NCBI GenBank assembly: GCA_017459895.1
Contig: JAFUCA010000009.1
Coordinates: 1 to 64,000 of the forward strand
Source: Bacillota bacterium
Lineage (GTDB): Bacteria > Bacillota > Clostridia > Peptostreptococcales > Anaerovoracaceae
Direction of reading: 5' to 3'
DNA: 64,000 bases
Every line of letters starts with the position of its first letter. The stretch's first letter is position 1. The notes under the pieces are model-generated. The model saw only the letters and a program-made list of their open reading frames with translations, did not search any database and was not told where the DNA came from. Made by a program: the position numbers and the translations under genes. This document shows positions 52,668 to 61,283 of the stretch, piece by piece.

Positions 52668-53210
52668 ATGAGCATTTATGATTACACCGTCCCGACGCCC
52701 GCCGGAGAAGAAGTGTCCCTGAAGGATTACGAAGGCAAGGTTTTGCTGGTGGTCAACACCGCGACCGGCTGCGGCTTCACCCCGCATTACAAGGATCTGG
52801 AGCAGATGTACGAGGATTACCACGACCAGGGTCTGGAGATCATCGACGTCCCCTGCAACCAGTTTGCCGGACAGACTCCGGGCACCGACGACGAGATCCA
52901 CGAATTCTGCACTCTGCACTACAACACCAAGTTCCCGCAGATGAAGAAATCCGACGTCAACGGCGAAAACGCGCTGCCCCTGTACACCTTCCTGAAGAGC
53001 CAGAAAGGCTTCGAGGGATTCGGCAAGGGAGCGAAGGCGATGATGATGAGCGCGATGCTCAAGAAGATCGATAAGAACTACAAGGAGAACCCCGAGATCA
53101 AGTGGAACTTCACCAAGTTCGTCGTTGACCGGGAGGGCAATGTGGTCGCCCGCTTCGAGCCCACCGCCGACATGAAGGACGTCGCCGCCTGCGTCGCCTC
53201 CCTGATCTGA
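52668..53210 (+). CDS. Glutathione peroxidase family protein (Cys type)
   Basis: A 180-residue thioredoxin-fold peroxidase. The active-site motif NTATGCGFT places the peroxidatic residue as Cys35; it is Cys, not selenocysteine. VPCNQFAGQTPG and WNFTKFVVDREG are the other family motifs. Such enzymes reduce organic hydroperoxides, commonly with thioredoxin. It is co-transcribed with an OhrR-like regulator. Confidence 0.93.
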   Translation: MSIYDYTVPTPAGEEVSLKDYEGKVLLVVNTATGCGFTPHYKDLEQMYEDYHDQGLEIIDVPCNQFAGQTPGTDDEIHEFCTLHYNTKFPQMKKSDVNGENALPLYTFLKSQKGFEGFGKGAKAMMMSAMLKKIDKNYKENPEIKWNFTKFVVDREGNVVARFEPTADMKDVAACVASLI

Positions 53211-53235
53211 CCTCTGACGGAAAGGCTGGAGAACT

Positions 53236-53676
53236 ATGACTGCGAAGAATTATGACCAACTGAAGCTGGAGAACCAGCTGTGCTTCCCCCTGTACGCCTG
53301 CGCGCGGCAGGTCATCGGAAGCTACACACCCTACCTGAAGAAGCTGGGGATCACCTATACCCAGTACATCGTCTTCATGGTGCTGTGGGAGCAGGACGGC
53401 ATCCCCGTCGGCACCCTCGGGGCGAAGCTGCACCTGGACAACGGCACCCTGACTCCACTGCTCAAGAAAATGGAGACCGCCGGATTCGTCACCCGCACCC
53501 GCAGCCGGGAGGATGAACGGGTCGTCATCGTCACACTGACGGACAAAGGCTGGGCCATGCGGGATCAGGCCGCCGACGTTCCGATGCAGGTGGGAAGCTG
53601 CATTTCCATGGATCCGGAGGAAGCGCAGACGCTTTACCGTCTGCTTTATAAGATCATCGATCAGATCGACGGATAG
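53236..53676 (+). CDS. MarR family regulator, OhrR-like
   Basis: A 146-residue winged-helix regulator. ENQLCFPLYACARQ near the start contains Cys16 in the position of the peroxide-sensing Cys of OhrR, followed by the conserved Tyr residues (SYTPYLKKLGITYTQYIV, in part). Organic peroxides oxidise this Cys and release the protein from DNA. It lies 25 bases after the peroxidase gene and probably represses this operon. Confidence 0.9.
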   Translation: MTAKNYDQLKLENQLCFPLYACARQVIGSYTPYLKKLGITYTQYIVFMVLWEQDGIPVGTLGAKLHLDNGTLTPLLKKMETAGFVTRTRSREDERVVIVTLTDKGWAMRDQAADVPMQVGSCISMDPEEAQTLYRLLYKIIDQIDG

Positions 53677-53705
53677 GGTTTCGAATAACAAGCGATAAAA
53701 AAATA

Positions 53706-53731
53706 CAGGAGCGGCATTGCAGTCGCTCCTG
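53706..53731. terminator. Bidirectional terminator
   Basis: CAGGAGCG/CGCTCCTG stem between the convergent ohrR-like gene and glnA. The minus strand continues into seven T residues and the plus strand into TTTCTCGTTT. Confidence 0.82.
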
Positions 53732-53739
53732 TTTCTCGT

Positions 53740-55173
53740 TTACAGATCGTAGTACAGAGAGAATTCCGCCGGGTGCGGGATGGAATTCACCTTCTCGAAG
53801 TCCTTCTTCCTCCGCACGATCCACTGATCGATCAGCGCCTGGGGGAACACGCCGCCGGCGGTCAGATACTCGTGGTCGGCCTCCAGTGCATTGAGCGCCT
53901 CCAACAGATTGGTCGGCAGCGACTGGATCATCTTCTTCTGTTCTTCGTTCAGCGTATAGAGGTTGAAATCGTAGGGTCCCCATCCGTTTTCGATGGGGTC
54001 GATCTCGTTTTTGACGCCGTCAATGCCCGCCATCAGAATCGCCGCGAAGGCGTAGTACGGGTTGCAGGTGCCGTCCGGATTTCTCAGTTCGAACCGCTTC
54101 GTCTCCGGGGACTTGGCATACGCGGGGATCCGCACCACCGAGCTGCGGTTGGCTGTGGCGAAGCCGACGGTCACCGGCGCCTCGAATCCCGGCACCAGTC
54201 TCTTGTACGAATTCGTGGAGGGGTTGGTGAAGGCGCAAAGGCTGGCCGCGTGCTTCAGCAGGCCACCCATGAAGTGCATCGCTGTCTTCGACAGATGGGA
54301 GTACTCATCGCCGTAGAACAGAGGCTTTCCATCCTTGAACAGGTGCATGTGAACATGCAGTCCGGAACCCGCCTCGTCATAGATCGGCTTGGGCAGGAAG
54401 GTCGCGGTGCGGTTTTCCTCCACGGCCGTATTCTTGATGACGTACTTGGCGATCATGGTAGCGTCCGCCATCTCGGTCAGCTCTCCCAGTTCCACCTCGA
54501 TCTCGACCTGTCCCGGGCCGCCGACCTCGTGATGATGGTATTTGACCCGAACGCCCCAGTCCTCCAGCCGCATGCAGATCCTGGCTCTGGTGTTGTAGGT
54601 GATGTCCTGGGGGATATCCGCGTGATAGCCCTTCTTGCGGCCCACCTGATAACCCTTGTTGCGGATGTCATCTTCAATAGCTGTGTTCCACTCGGCCTGC
54701 GCGGTATCCACCTGGCAGAACACGGCGTCCGGCCGGGCGGCGTAGGCCACCTGATCGAACAGGTAGAATTCGTATTCCGGTCCCACGATCATCTGATCGG
54801 CGATGCCCTGCTCTCTCATGTACTGTTCCGCTGCCAGGGAAACGTTCCTCGGATACTGATCAAAGGGCCGGTTCTCCGGTTCATCGATCACGAACACATC
54901 CCCCATCATGGTGATGGTCGGCACCTCGACAAAGTTGTCCACGATCGCAGTCTTCAGGTTCGGAATGAACACCATGTCCGATTTCTCGATGGGCGCATAT
55001 CCGTAATTGGATCCGTCAAAGCCGATCCCGTCGGTCATGGTCTTCTCGGTGAACCGATCCGCCGGAATGGACAGATGCCGCCATCGCCCCTCCAGATCGA
55101 CCATTTTGAAATCGATCATCTCGATGTTCTTCTCTGCGATAAACTGCTTGACTTCTGCTACTGAATTGAACAT
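53740..55173 (-). CDS. glnA: Glutamine synthetase type I
   Basis: ATP-dependent synthesis of glutamine from glutamate and ammonia. The 477-residue protein has the beta-grasp N-terminus (EMIDFKMVDLEGRWRHLSIP), the DGSNYGYAPIEKSD latch, EYEFYLFD, the metal-binding HHHEVGGPGQVEIEV, GSGLHVHMHL and the RIPAYAKSPETKRFELRNPD region. A -10-like TATAAT lies about 20 bases upstream of the ATG (55196-55191). One GCAAAGGCTGG copy is inside the gene. No adjacent GlnR-like gene is seen. Confidence 0.96.
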   Translation of the reverse strand: MFNSVAEVKQFIAEKNIEMIDFKMVDLEGRWRHLSIPADRFTEKTMTDGIGFDGSNYGYAPIEKSDMVFIPNLKTAIVDNFVEVPTITMMGDVFVIDEPENRPFDQYPRNVSLAAEQYMREQGIADQMIVGPEYEFYLFDQVAYAARPDAVFCQVDTAQAEWNTAIEDDIRNKGYQVGRKKGYHADIPQDITYNTRARICMRLEDWGVRVKYHHHEVGGPGQVEIEVELGELTEMADATMIAKYVIKNTAVEENRTATFLPKPIYDEAGSGLHVHMHLFKDGKPLFYGDEYSHLSKTAMHFMGGLLKHAASLCAFTNPSTNSYKRLVPGFEAPVTVGFATANRSSVVRIPAYAKSPETKRFELRNPDGTCNPYYAFAAILMAGIDGVKNEIDPIENGWGPYDFNLYTLNEEQKKMIQSLPTNLLEALNALEADHEYLTAGGVFPQALIDQWIVRRKKDFEKVNSIPHPAEFSLYYDL

Positions 55174-55230
55174 ACTGCTTCTCCACTTTCATTATATGTT
55201 AAGGTTATCTGATGCGGATTAACGTCGGCC

Positions 55231-55683
55231 TCATACGTTCTCCTCAAACTCGCTGCCGCAGTGGGGACATCTGATCCGGATCCTGCCAGCCCCCACCGGA
55301 ACCTGCAGGCTGCCCTTGCAGTTTGGGCAGATGAAGATCCGTTTGCCCGGAGCCGGCTTCTGTTTTTTGCGAAACACATTCCCGCTGCCTGCCGCTCCCG
55401 CGCCGCGGCCCTGCCGTGTGCCTGCCGCGCGCCCGCCGGTAAACCTGGCCTTGAGCTCCAGGTATTTCCGGTTTTCCTGCTGCCGCTTCGCGAAATTCCG
55501 GGAAAACATCCGGCAGTAGACGAGGATCAGGCACACGATCACAAGCACATTGAGTATGTGCCTCGGTACGAAGATCCCGATCACGATCAGGATCGCCGAA
55601 ACGATCAGAAGAAACCGGTTCAACTCATCGTTGCCGTATCTTCCCACCATATATCTGCCCATCCACCTTCTGAATCCGTTCAT
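55231..55683 (-). CDS. Small membrane protein with C-terminal zinc ribbon
   Basis: 150 residues: basic start, two hydrophobic segments (about 26-58, FLLIVSAILIVIGIFV and LVIVCLILVY), an Arg/Gly-rich linker, and a C-terminal zinc ribbon with CPNC and CPHC pairs. The ribbon is in the cytoplasm by the positive-inside rule. The role is unknown; similar proteins are widespread in Firmicutes. It lies between glnA and metH on the same strand. Confidence 0.7.
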   Translation of the reverse strand: MNGFRRWMGRYMVGRYGNDELNRFLLIVSAILIVIGIFVPRHILNVLVIVCLILVYCRMFSRNFAKRQQENRKYLELKARFTGGRAAGTRQGRGAGAAGSGNVFRKKQKPAPGKRIFICPNCKGSLQVPVGAGRIRIRCPHCGSEFEENV

Positions 55684-55702
55684 GCTTCCCTCTCTTATCT
55701 TC

Positions 55703-58231
55703 CTATGCGCCGAAGACCTCCTGCGCTGCCTCCACCGATTTCATGGCGTCCCTGCAGTAATAGTCGGCGCCGATCTCTTTCGCGTAATCCGCGGTCAGCA
55801 CCGCGCCGCCCACCATGATCCGGCAGTCCGGCGCCGCCGCCTTCACGGCCGCGATGGTCTCCTCCATGCTCTTCAGTGTCGTTGTCATCAGGGCCGATAG
55901 TCCCACCAGACGGATATCTTTTTTCGTTACGATATCGACGATCTCTTCCGCAGCAACATTCTTGCCCAGATCGATCATATGGAATCCGTAATTATCCATG
56001 ATCACCTTGACGATGTTCTTGCCGATGTCGTGAATATCGCCCCGCACCGTTGCGATGACGACGTCTCCCAGACTGACGGAATCGTTTTCCGATCCGGCCA
56101 GCCGTTCCTTGATCTGCTCGAATCCCGCCTGGGCCGCCTGGGCTGCCTGCAGCATCTGGGGCAGGAACAGCGTCCCGGCCTCGAACTTGCGCCCGACCTG
56201 ATCCAGCGCCGGGATCATATAATCGTTGACCACTTCCATCTCGGTATGCTCCGTCAGGAGCCGCTCCACCGCTGCGATGGTCTCCTTCTCCAGACCCTTC
56301 TCTACGGTATAGAAGATATCCCGTCCGGATGTCCCGGGGGTCGATGCTCCCGCGCCTGCGGGTGCTCCCGCTGCCGACGCGCCGGATGCTCCCGCGCTCA
56401 CCTCCACCGCCGCATTCGCGTCCACGATGCTCCGGATGGCTTTCTTGTCCGTATATCTGGCTATAAATGCCTGGGCCGTTTCGTCCCGGTTCTTCAGCAC
56501 GTTGAAGGCATATACCGATGCCATCATATCCTCATCATTGGGATTGATGATGGGCAGATCCAGCCCGTTCTCCATGGCCATGGTCAGGAAGGTCCGGTTG
56601 ATCACCGGCCGCAGGGGCAGACCGAAGCTGACATTGGATACCCCCAGGGCCGTCTTCAGGCCCAGTTCCTCCTTCACCATGCGGACCGCCCGCAGGGTTT
56701 CATCGACTTCCTTCTGCTGGGCCGATGCCGTCAGAGTCAGGCAGTCGATGATGACATCCTCTCTGGGGATGCCGAACTCCTCTGCCCGCTGCAGGATCCT
56801 GCGCGCGATGGCAAGCCGCTCCTCGGCTGTCTTCGGAATGCCCTTCTCATCCAGGGTCAGTCCGATGACCGCTGCGCCGTATTTCTTCACCAGAGGCAGG
56901 ATCGCGTCCATGACCTTCGCCTCTCCGTTGACAGAGTTAACGATGGGCTTGCCGTTGTAGACCCTGAGGCCTGCCTCGATCGCCTCCGGATTGGAGGAAT
57001 CGATCTGCAGCGGCAGATCGGTGATGGACTGCAGCTGCTTGATCAGCCTGGGCATCGTCTTCACATCATCCAGTCCCGGAACGCCGACATTCACATCCAG
57101 GATCTCCGCGCCGGCATCGATCTGATCGATCGCCTGCCCCAGCACATAATCGAAATCTCCCTCCAGCAGCGCCTGCTTCATCCGCTTCTTGCCGGTGGGA
57201 TTGAGTCTCTCGCCGATGATGACCACGTGATCCGCAGTCACGACCCGGCTGCGGCTGGACAGCTTCAGGGGACGGGGCCGGCGGGCCGCTGCTTCATCCT
57301 GCGGGCGTTGCTGCCGCCCGGTCTCATCTGCCTGCTTCGGATCCACTGCGTGCTCCGGCGTTTCTGCGTGTTCCGCAGCGATCTGCGCCAGCGTCCGGAT
57401 GTATTCCGGCGCGGTACCGCAGCAGCCGCCCACCATATGGACGCCGGCCTCAATGAAAGGCCGCATCGATTCACCGAACTGCTCCGCGGTGATGTTGTAT
57501 TCTCCCGTTGCCGGATCCGGCAGTCCCGCGTTCGGCTTGGCAAACACCGGCAGATCCGTATACTGCTGCATTTCCCGGATCATCGGATAGATCTGATCCG
57601 GCCCCAGAGAGCAGTTGATGCCCATGGCATCCACCCCCAGGCCCTCTAGGGAAATGGCCATGGTTTCCAGGCTGGTCCCGGTGAAGGTTCTGCCGCCCTC
57701 ATCAAAGGACATCGAAACGATAACCGGCAGATCGCAGTTTTCCTTCGCTGCCAGAACCGCGGCTCTCGTCTCGTACAGGTCCGTCATCGTCTCGATGACC
57801 ACCAGGTCCGCGCCAGACTTTGCACCGGCCAGCACCAGCCGCTGATACGTGGCGTACCCCTCCTCGAAGGTCAGGGCTCCCATGGGCTCCAGCATCTCCC
57901 CCAGCGGCCCCATATCCAGCGCCACCAGCACCTGCCGTCCCGCAGCCGCCGCCTGCTGCTTCACCTTGAGTCCCGGCGCCATCAGCCGGGCGACATCGCT
58001 TTCGACCTGATCGCCCCGCTGCTCGATGCGGTGCCGGTTGACGGTAAACAGCGGTGCATAAATAATATCGGAGCCCGCTTCCACATACCTGCGGTGGATG
58101 TCCTCAATCACCTCGGGATGCTCCAGCAGATAATCGTTCTGATCCTCATCGGAGCGCATCCCTGCCTGCTGCAGCTGGGTCCCCATCGCCCCGTCGAGGA
58201 TGTAGGTTTTGTTCTTAAAATCAAGCTTCAT
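55703..58231 (-). CDS. metH: B12-dependent methionine synthase MetH, short form
   Basis: 842 residues with three modules: a homocysteine S-methyltransferase barrel (1-300, zinc Cys pair in GGCCGTAPE), a pterin-binding barrel with GERLNPTGKKRMK and IDSSNPEAIEAGL (about 330-600), and a cobalamin module with the B12 motif DIHDIGKN (D732-H734). The usual C-terminal AdoMet reactivation domain is absent, so a separate protein must reactivate the cobalamin. An Ala/Gly/Pro-rich linker joins the last two modules. A long leader with five inverted-repeat units precedes it. Confidence 0.93.
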   Translation of the reverse strand: MKLDFKNKTYILDGAMGTQLQQAGMRSDEDQNDYLLEHPEVIEDIHRRYVEAGSDIIYAPLFTVNRHRIEQRGDQVESDVARLMAPGLKVKQQAAAAGRQVLVALDMGPLGEMLEPMGALTFEEGYATYQRLVLAGAKSGADLVVIETMTDLYETRAAVLAAKENCDLPVIVSMSFDEGGRTFTGTSLETMAISLEGLGVDAMGINCSLGPDQIYPMIREMQQYTDLPVFAKPNAGLPDPATGEYNITAEQFGESMRPFIEAGVHMVGGCCGTAPEYIRTLAQIAAEHAETPEHAVDPKQADETGRQQRPQDEAAARRPRPLKLSSRSRVVTADHVVIIGERLNPTGKKRMKQALLEGDFDYVLGQAIDQIDAGAEILDVNVGVPGLDDVKTMPRLIKQLQSITDLPLQIDSSNPEAIEAGLRVYNGKPIVNSVNGEAKVMDAILPLVKKYGAAVIGLTLDEKGIPKTAEERLAIARRILQRAEEFGIPREDVIIDCLTLTASAQQKEVDETLRAVRMVKEELGLKTALGVSNVSFGLPLRPVINRTFLTMAMENGLDLPIINPNDEDMMASVYAFNVLKNRDETAQAFIARYTDKKAIRSIVDANAAVEVSAGASGASAAGAPAGAGASTPGTSGRDIFYTVEKGLEKETIAAVERLLTEHTEMEVVNDYMIPALDQVGRKFEAGTLFLPQMLQAAQAAQAGFEQIKERLAGSENDSVSLGDVVIATVRGDIHDIGKNIVKVIMDNYGFHMIDLGKNVAAEEIVDIVTKKDIRLVGLSALMTTTLKSMEETIAAVKAAAPDCRIMVGGAVLTADYAKEIGADYYCRDAMKSVEAAQEVFGA

Positions 58232-58281
58232 CTCTCAATTTCCCCTTTTTATAAGTTAGTCTCAATTATTCACAGTGCAAA

Positions 58282-58549
58282 TTGTCACGCAGCTTCACCT
58301 TTCGGTTCGTTCTGTGACAATCTGTTTTTCATTTTGTCACGTAGAATGCCGTTTTTGATGTCACTGTGACAAATTCTTATGAATAAACTGGATGGATGTA
58401 TCAATTTTGTCACGTAACACTATATTTTGACTCTTCCCATGACAATCTGTTCTCCGTTTTGTCACGCAGCTTCATCTTTTGGTTTTTCCTGTGACAATCC
58501 ATTTTCTTTTTTGTCACGACATAGCCTATTTCTATCTGTCCCTTGACAA
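58282..58549. repeat. Array B: five 39-bp inverted-repeat units with TTGTCACG/GTGACAA arms
   Basis: Units start at 58282, 58334, 58407, 58459 and 58511. Each has TTGTCACG, 23 bases and TGTGACAA (variants CATGACAA and CTTGACAA in units three and five), 39 bases in all. Gaps are 13, 34, 13 and 13 bases, so unit starts are 52, 73, 52 and 52 apart. The inner 23 bases differ; units one and four are similar. The array lies between the AraC-type gene and metH, and the metH promoter would place it in the metH leader RNA. Confidence 0.88.
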
Positions 58550-58605
58550 AATCCTGCTTACATAGGCATATGGTACGATCCTCTATAGTGATTCGTAACA
58601 GAATT

Positions 58606-58634
58606 ATTATACATCACCGGACATAACGATTCAA
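58606..58634 (-). promoter_or_regulatory. Candidate metH promoter
   Basis: TTGAAT (58634-58629), 17 bases, TATAAT (58611-58606) on the minus strand, upstream of the whole repeat array. It would give a leader of about 365 nt. I found no SAM- or cobalamin-riboswitch core in that leader. Confidence 0.6.
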
Positions 58635-58675
58635 TGAAGACAATACATCTTTAGCCTCAGTCATAGCTCATTCCT

Positions 58676-59644
58676 TCAATACTCATCCAAATACCTCTCC
58701 AGAATCGCTGCCGTCTCCTCCCGGTCCGCCGGAGTGGATCGGATCCCTGCCGCCATGCGCAAATCTCTTTGGATTTCTCTGCGGTATTGGGCCGGTGTCC
58801 TCTGATACCACCGGCGAAAATGCTTTGCCAACTCCTTGCGATCCGAAAAACCGCTGCTGCCGGCGATTTGATCCACTGTCTGATCTGTTGATGCCAGCAG
58901 CCGAGACGCTTCCTCACATCGAATCAGAGACAGAAACTGAGAAAACGTCATTCCCAGCGCATGATGAATGTATCTGGACAGATGCGCCTCCGTTACCCCC
59001 TCCCTGGCTGCCAGCTGCCTTAACTGCAGCTTCTCCCGGAAGTGATCCTCTACGAAATCCGCAATTCGGTAGATTCGTTCGTCGTTTCGACGCAGCCCTC
59101 CGGGGGTCATCTCCTGATCCGTCGCCTGCAATCGCACGATGTTCGGAGTTCTCTTCCCATCTGTCCCGTAGATATAGTCGCTGAACTGCTCCGACAGATA
59201 ATCGATCAGCTGCCGGGTATGTTCCTCCAGGGTGAATGCCGAACTGTGCTCCTCATATTCCCGCTCCAGTCTTGCCAGCAAAAACCGCAAATGCCGCATC
59301 TCCGGCGCAACGCTCTCCTGTCCGTCCGGTGTATCGCTAATGAAATACATATCGTCGATTTCAGCAAAAAACGACCGGTAATGATTGCTGTCGATATGAA
59401 TCGTGAGAATTGCGTTCTCCCCGGAAGATGCGATTTTGTGTGCGTCGTTACGGTTAAAAATGTGCACTGCTCCCGGCTGCAACTGATAGATGGCGGCGCT
59501 GTCCCAGACCTTCACACTTCCGTAGAGCACGCAGAGGATCTCGATGGCATCACTGTGCAGGTGAAATGGATGACTGATGATATGCTCCAGCTTTACCCGG
59601 ACTCGAGCGGGAGATTTGTATCCGATGATTTCGTTGTACTGCAT
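58676..59644 (-). CDS. AraC family transcriptional regulator
   Basis: About 322 residues. The N-terminal cupin-like domain (HPFHLHSDAIEILCVLYG, QLQPGAVHIFNRNDAHKI) would bind a small effector. The C-terminal double helix-turn-helix (QLRQLAAREGVTEAHLSRYI and QIAGSSGFSDRKELAKHFRR) binds DNA. I use ATG 59644; a TTG at 59668 with AGAGGG upstream is an alternative. It is divergent from an EamA exporter, its likely target. A GTATAT-3-ATATAC palindrome lies between them. Confidence 0.88.
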   Translation of the reverse strand: MQYNEIIGYKSPARVRVKLEHIISHPFHLHSDAIEILCVLYGSVKVWDSAAIYQLQPGAVHIFNRNDAHKIASSGENAILTIHIDSNHYRSFFAEIDDMYFISDTPDGQESVAPEMRHLRFLLARLEREYEEHSSAFTLEEHTRQLIDYLSEQFSDYIYGTDGKRTPNIVRLQATDQEMTPGGLRRNDERIYRIADFVEDHFREKLQLRQLAAREGVTEAHLSRYIHHALGMTFSQFLSLIRCEEASRLLASTDQTVDQIAGSSGFSDRKELAKHFRRWYQRTPAQYRREIQRDLRMAAGIRSTPADREETAAILERYLDEY

Positions 59645-59681
59645 GGTTGTTTCCCTGTCAAAGATCAAATATTCCCTCTTT

Positions 59682-59696
59682 GTATATCAAATATAC
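59682..59696. promoter_or_regulatory. Palindrome in the AraC/EamA divergent gap
   Basis: GTATAT-CAA-ATATAC is a perfect dyad. Direct repeats of GATCAAA flank it at 59663 and 59707. The position suits an operator shared by both genes. Confidence 0.4.
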
Positions 59697-59786
59697 TATC
59701 GTTTCAGATCAAAGGCAACAGCTTTTTGAGCGGGTTTGCGGGATATACTTATTACAGCCGGACAATCGCGCAAGAAGGAGGAACCT

Positions 59787-60689
59787 ATGAAAAAGCTGGA
59801 CGAAGGCAAGAGAATATTCCACGTAATGATGATTTTTCTGGTCATCGTCTGGGGTCTGGAATACGCCGTTGCCAAGGATGCTCTGGATCACGTCGACACC
59901 CTGATCATCCTGAACGTCAAATACTTTTTCGGAGCTCTGCTGATCGCCGCCGTTGCGAAAAAAACCGCCGGGTTTCGTCTGCCGGACAAGAGAGATGTTC
60001 CGGTTCTGATCGGAACTACGATTCTGGGCCACATCATCTACTTTTATTGTGAATACGCTGCCATGGCCACCGTCCCCGTGGCGAACATCACCATCATTCT
60101 GGGCTTTCTTCCCATCGGATCCATATTGATCGAGAAGCTGTTCTTCCACCGAAGAACCAACGGGAAACTGATCCTCTTCATGATGGTCTGCATTATCGGG
60201 ATCTTCCTCACCATCGGCGCGGACTTCCGCAGCATGAGAGGCGGATCCGGGCGGGGTTATCTCATGTGCCTGGGAGCCCTGGGCGCCTGGCTGGCCTATC
60301 TGTTTCTGACAGAGAAGATCGCTTACAAGTACGGCTCCATCGAAATCGCTCTCTGGCAGACCGTCATTGCCTGGCTTCTGACCTCGCCGGTCATGGTCCC
60401 GCACGTCGCGGAACTTCCGGCGCTTCCCCCGCGCGTTATGATGGAACTCCTCTATCTTGGGATCGTCAGCGAAGGTCTTTGCTTCCTGGCGGAGGTCACA
60501 GGTCTTGAGAAGCTTGGCCCGACCATATCTGCAGTCTATTCCAATTTCCTTCCGGTCACTTCCGCTCTGTTCGGTATGCTCCTGCTGCATCAGGATCTGG
60601 TGCTGCTCCAGTATCTGGGCGGCGCCCTCGTCATCGCCGCAGGGTTTCTCGTCATCCGGGAAAAGGACCGGCTCGATCTTCAGGGATAA
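59787..60689 (+). CDS. EamA/DMT family transporter
   Basis: A 300-residue membrane protein with ten helices in two EamA repeats (first: VIVWGLEYAVAKDALDHVDT; second ends with LLLHQDLVLLQYLGGALVI). I start at ATG 59787 because AAGGAGGAACCT lies directly upstream. It is probably an exporter controlled by the divergent AraC-type regulator. Substrate unknown. Confidence 0.9.
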   Translation: MKKLDEGKRIFHVMMIFLVIVWGLEYAVAKDALDHVDTLIILNVKYFFGALLIAAVAKKTAGFRLPDKRDVPVLIGTTILGHIIYFYCEYAAMATVPVANITIILGFLPIGSILIEKLFFHRRTNGKLILFMMVCIIGIFLTIGADFRSMRGGSGRGYLMCLGALGAWLAYLFLTEKIAYKYGSIEIALWQTVIAWLLTSPVMVPHVAELPALPPRVMMELLYLGIVSEGLCFLAEVTGLEKLGPTISAVYSNFLPVTSALFGMLLLHQDLVLLQYLGGALVIAAGFLVIREKDRLDLQG

Positions 60690-60690
60690 A

Positions 60691-60732
60691 AAACCCCTGC
60701 CACCGGCCGTTTCCGGCAAATGGCAGAGGTTT
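60691..60732. terminator. Bidirectional terminator
   Basis: AACCcCTGCCA pairs with TGGCAGaGGTTT around an inner CCGG/CCGG hairpin, between the convergent EamA gene and the next minus-strand gene. A-rich and T-rich flanks lie on either side. Confidence 0.7.
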
Positions 60733-60761
60733 CTGTCTGTTTATTGATTCTCGGTCGATTC

Positions 60762-61256
60762 TTACTGTTTCTTCCTGGCTTCCTTCTGGCGCCGCTTCTC
60801 TTCCCTTCGCCGCACAGCCTCTTCGTACCGCTGACGGGTACGTTCATCGTTCTCCCGGCGGGCCTGTTCATAGGCCTCCCGGTACTGACTGGAAGTCTGA
60901 CGCGGGACATAGGTCACATAGGTCGCCCGGTTCATCAGCTGGTACAGTCCGATACCGACGATGAAACAAAAGGCTAACACGACGACCAATGCCTTCGCGG
61001 TATAGGAGACCTCCGGCAGGATGTGTTTCAGCTGCATCTCGGCGAAGAACAGGAGCAGTACCAGGATCACCACGAACAGTATTACGTGGATCTTCGACTG
61101 CCTGCTGAGCACGATCTGCTTGCCGCATTTCTCGCACGTCTTCTTCGAAAAAATCACATTGACGTCCTGATACAGATACTCCAGCTTGAAGGTGTACTGA
61201 TGCCGGCATTCTCTGCTCCCGGCTCTGTTTTTGGCAGGTTTCTCAATCTTTGTCAC
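60762..61256 (-). CDS. Membrane protein with Cys pair and Arg/Glu-rich tail
   Basis: 164 residues. The N-terminal part holds CRHQY and CEKCGKQI, possibly a zinc site. Two hydrophobic helices follow (about 59-76 and 84-108), then a charged helical tail (about 118-164, YEQARRENDERTRQRYEEAV) likely to form a coiled coil. No known domain recognised. It stands between an EamA gene and the TRAP transporter operon, on the TRAP strand. Confidence 0.65.
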   Translation of the reverse strand: MTKIEKPAKNRAGSRECRHQYTFKLEYLYQDVNVIFSKKTCEKCGKQIVLSRQSKIHVILFVVILVLLLFFAEMQLKHILPEVSYTAKALVVVLAFCFIVGIGLYQLMNRATYVTYVPRQTSSQYREAYEQARRENDERTRQRYEEAVRRREEKRRQKEARKKQ

Positions 61257-61283
61257 GTACTCATGCCTTCCTTCGCGATCTGT

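Noticed and set aside
52668..53210. Selenoprotein form of glutathione peroxidase
   Set aside because: The active-site codon is TGC for cysteine and the frame has no internal TGA.
58282..58549. Array B as a CRISPR array
   Set aside because: Taking GTGACAA to TTGTCACG as a repeat gives 28-base repeats with 24-base spacers, but two spacers resemble each other, one repeat is 49 bases long, the repeat centres vary and no cas gene is in the window.
58232..58600. SAM or cobalamin riboswitch in front of metH
   Set aside because: I looked for the S-box and B12-box conserved cores on the minus strand and saw neither; the leader is filled by the inverted-repeat array.
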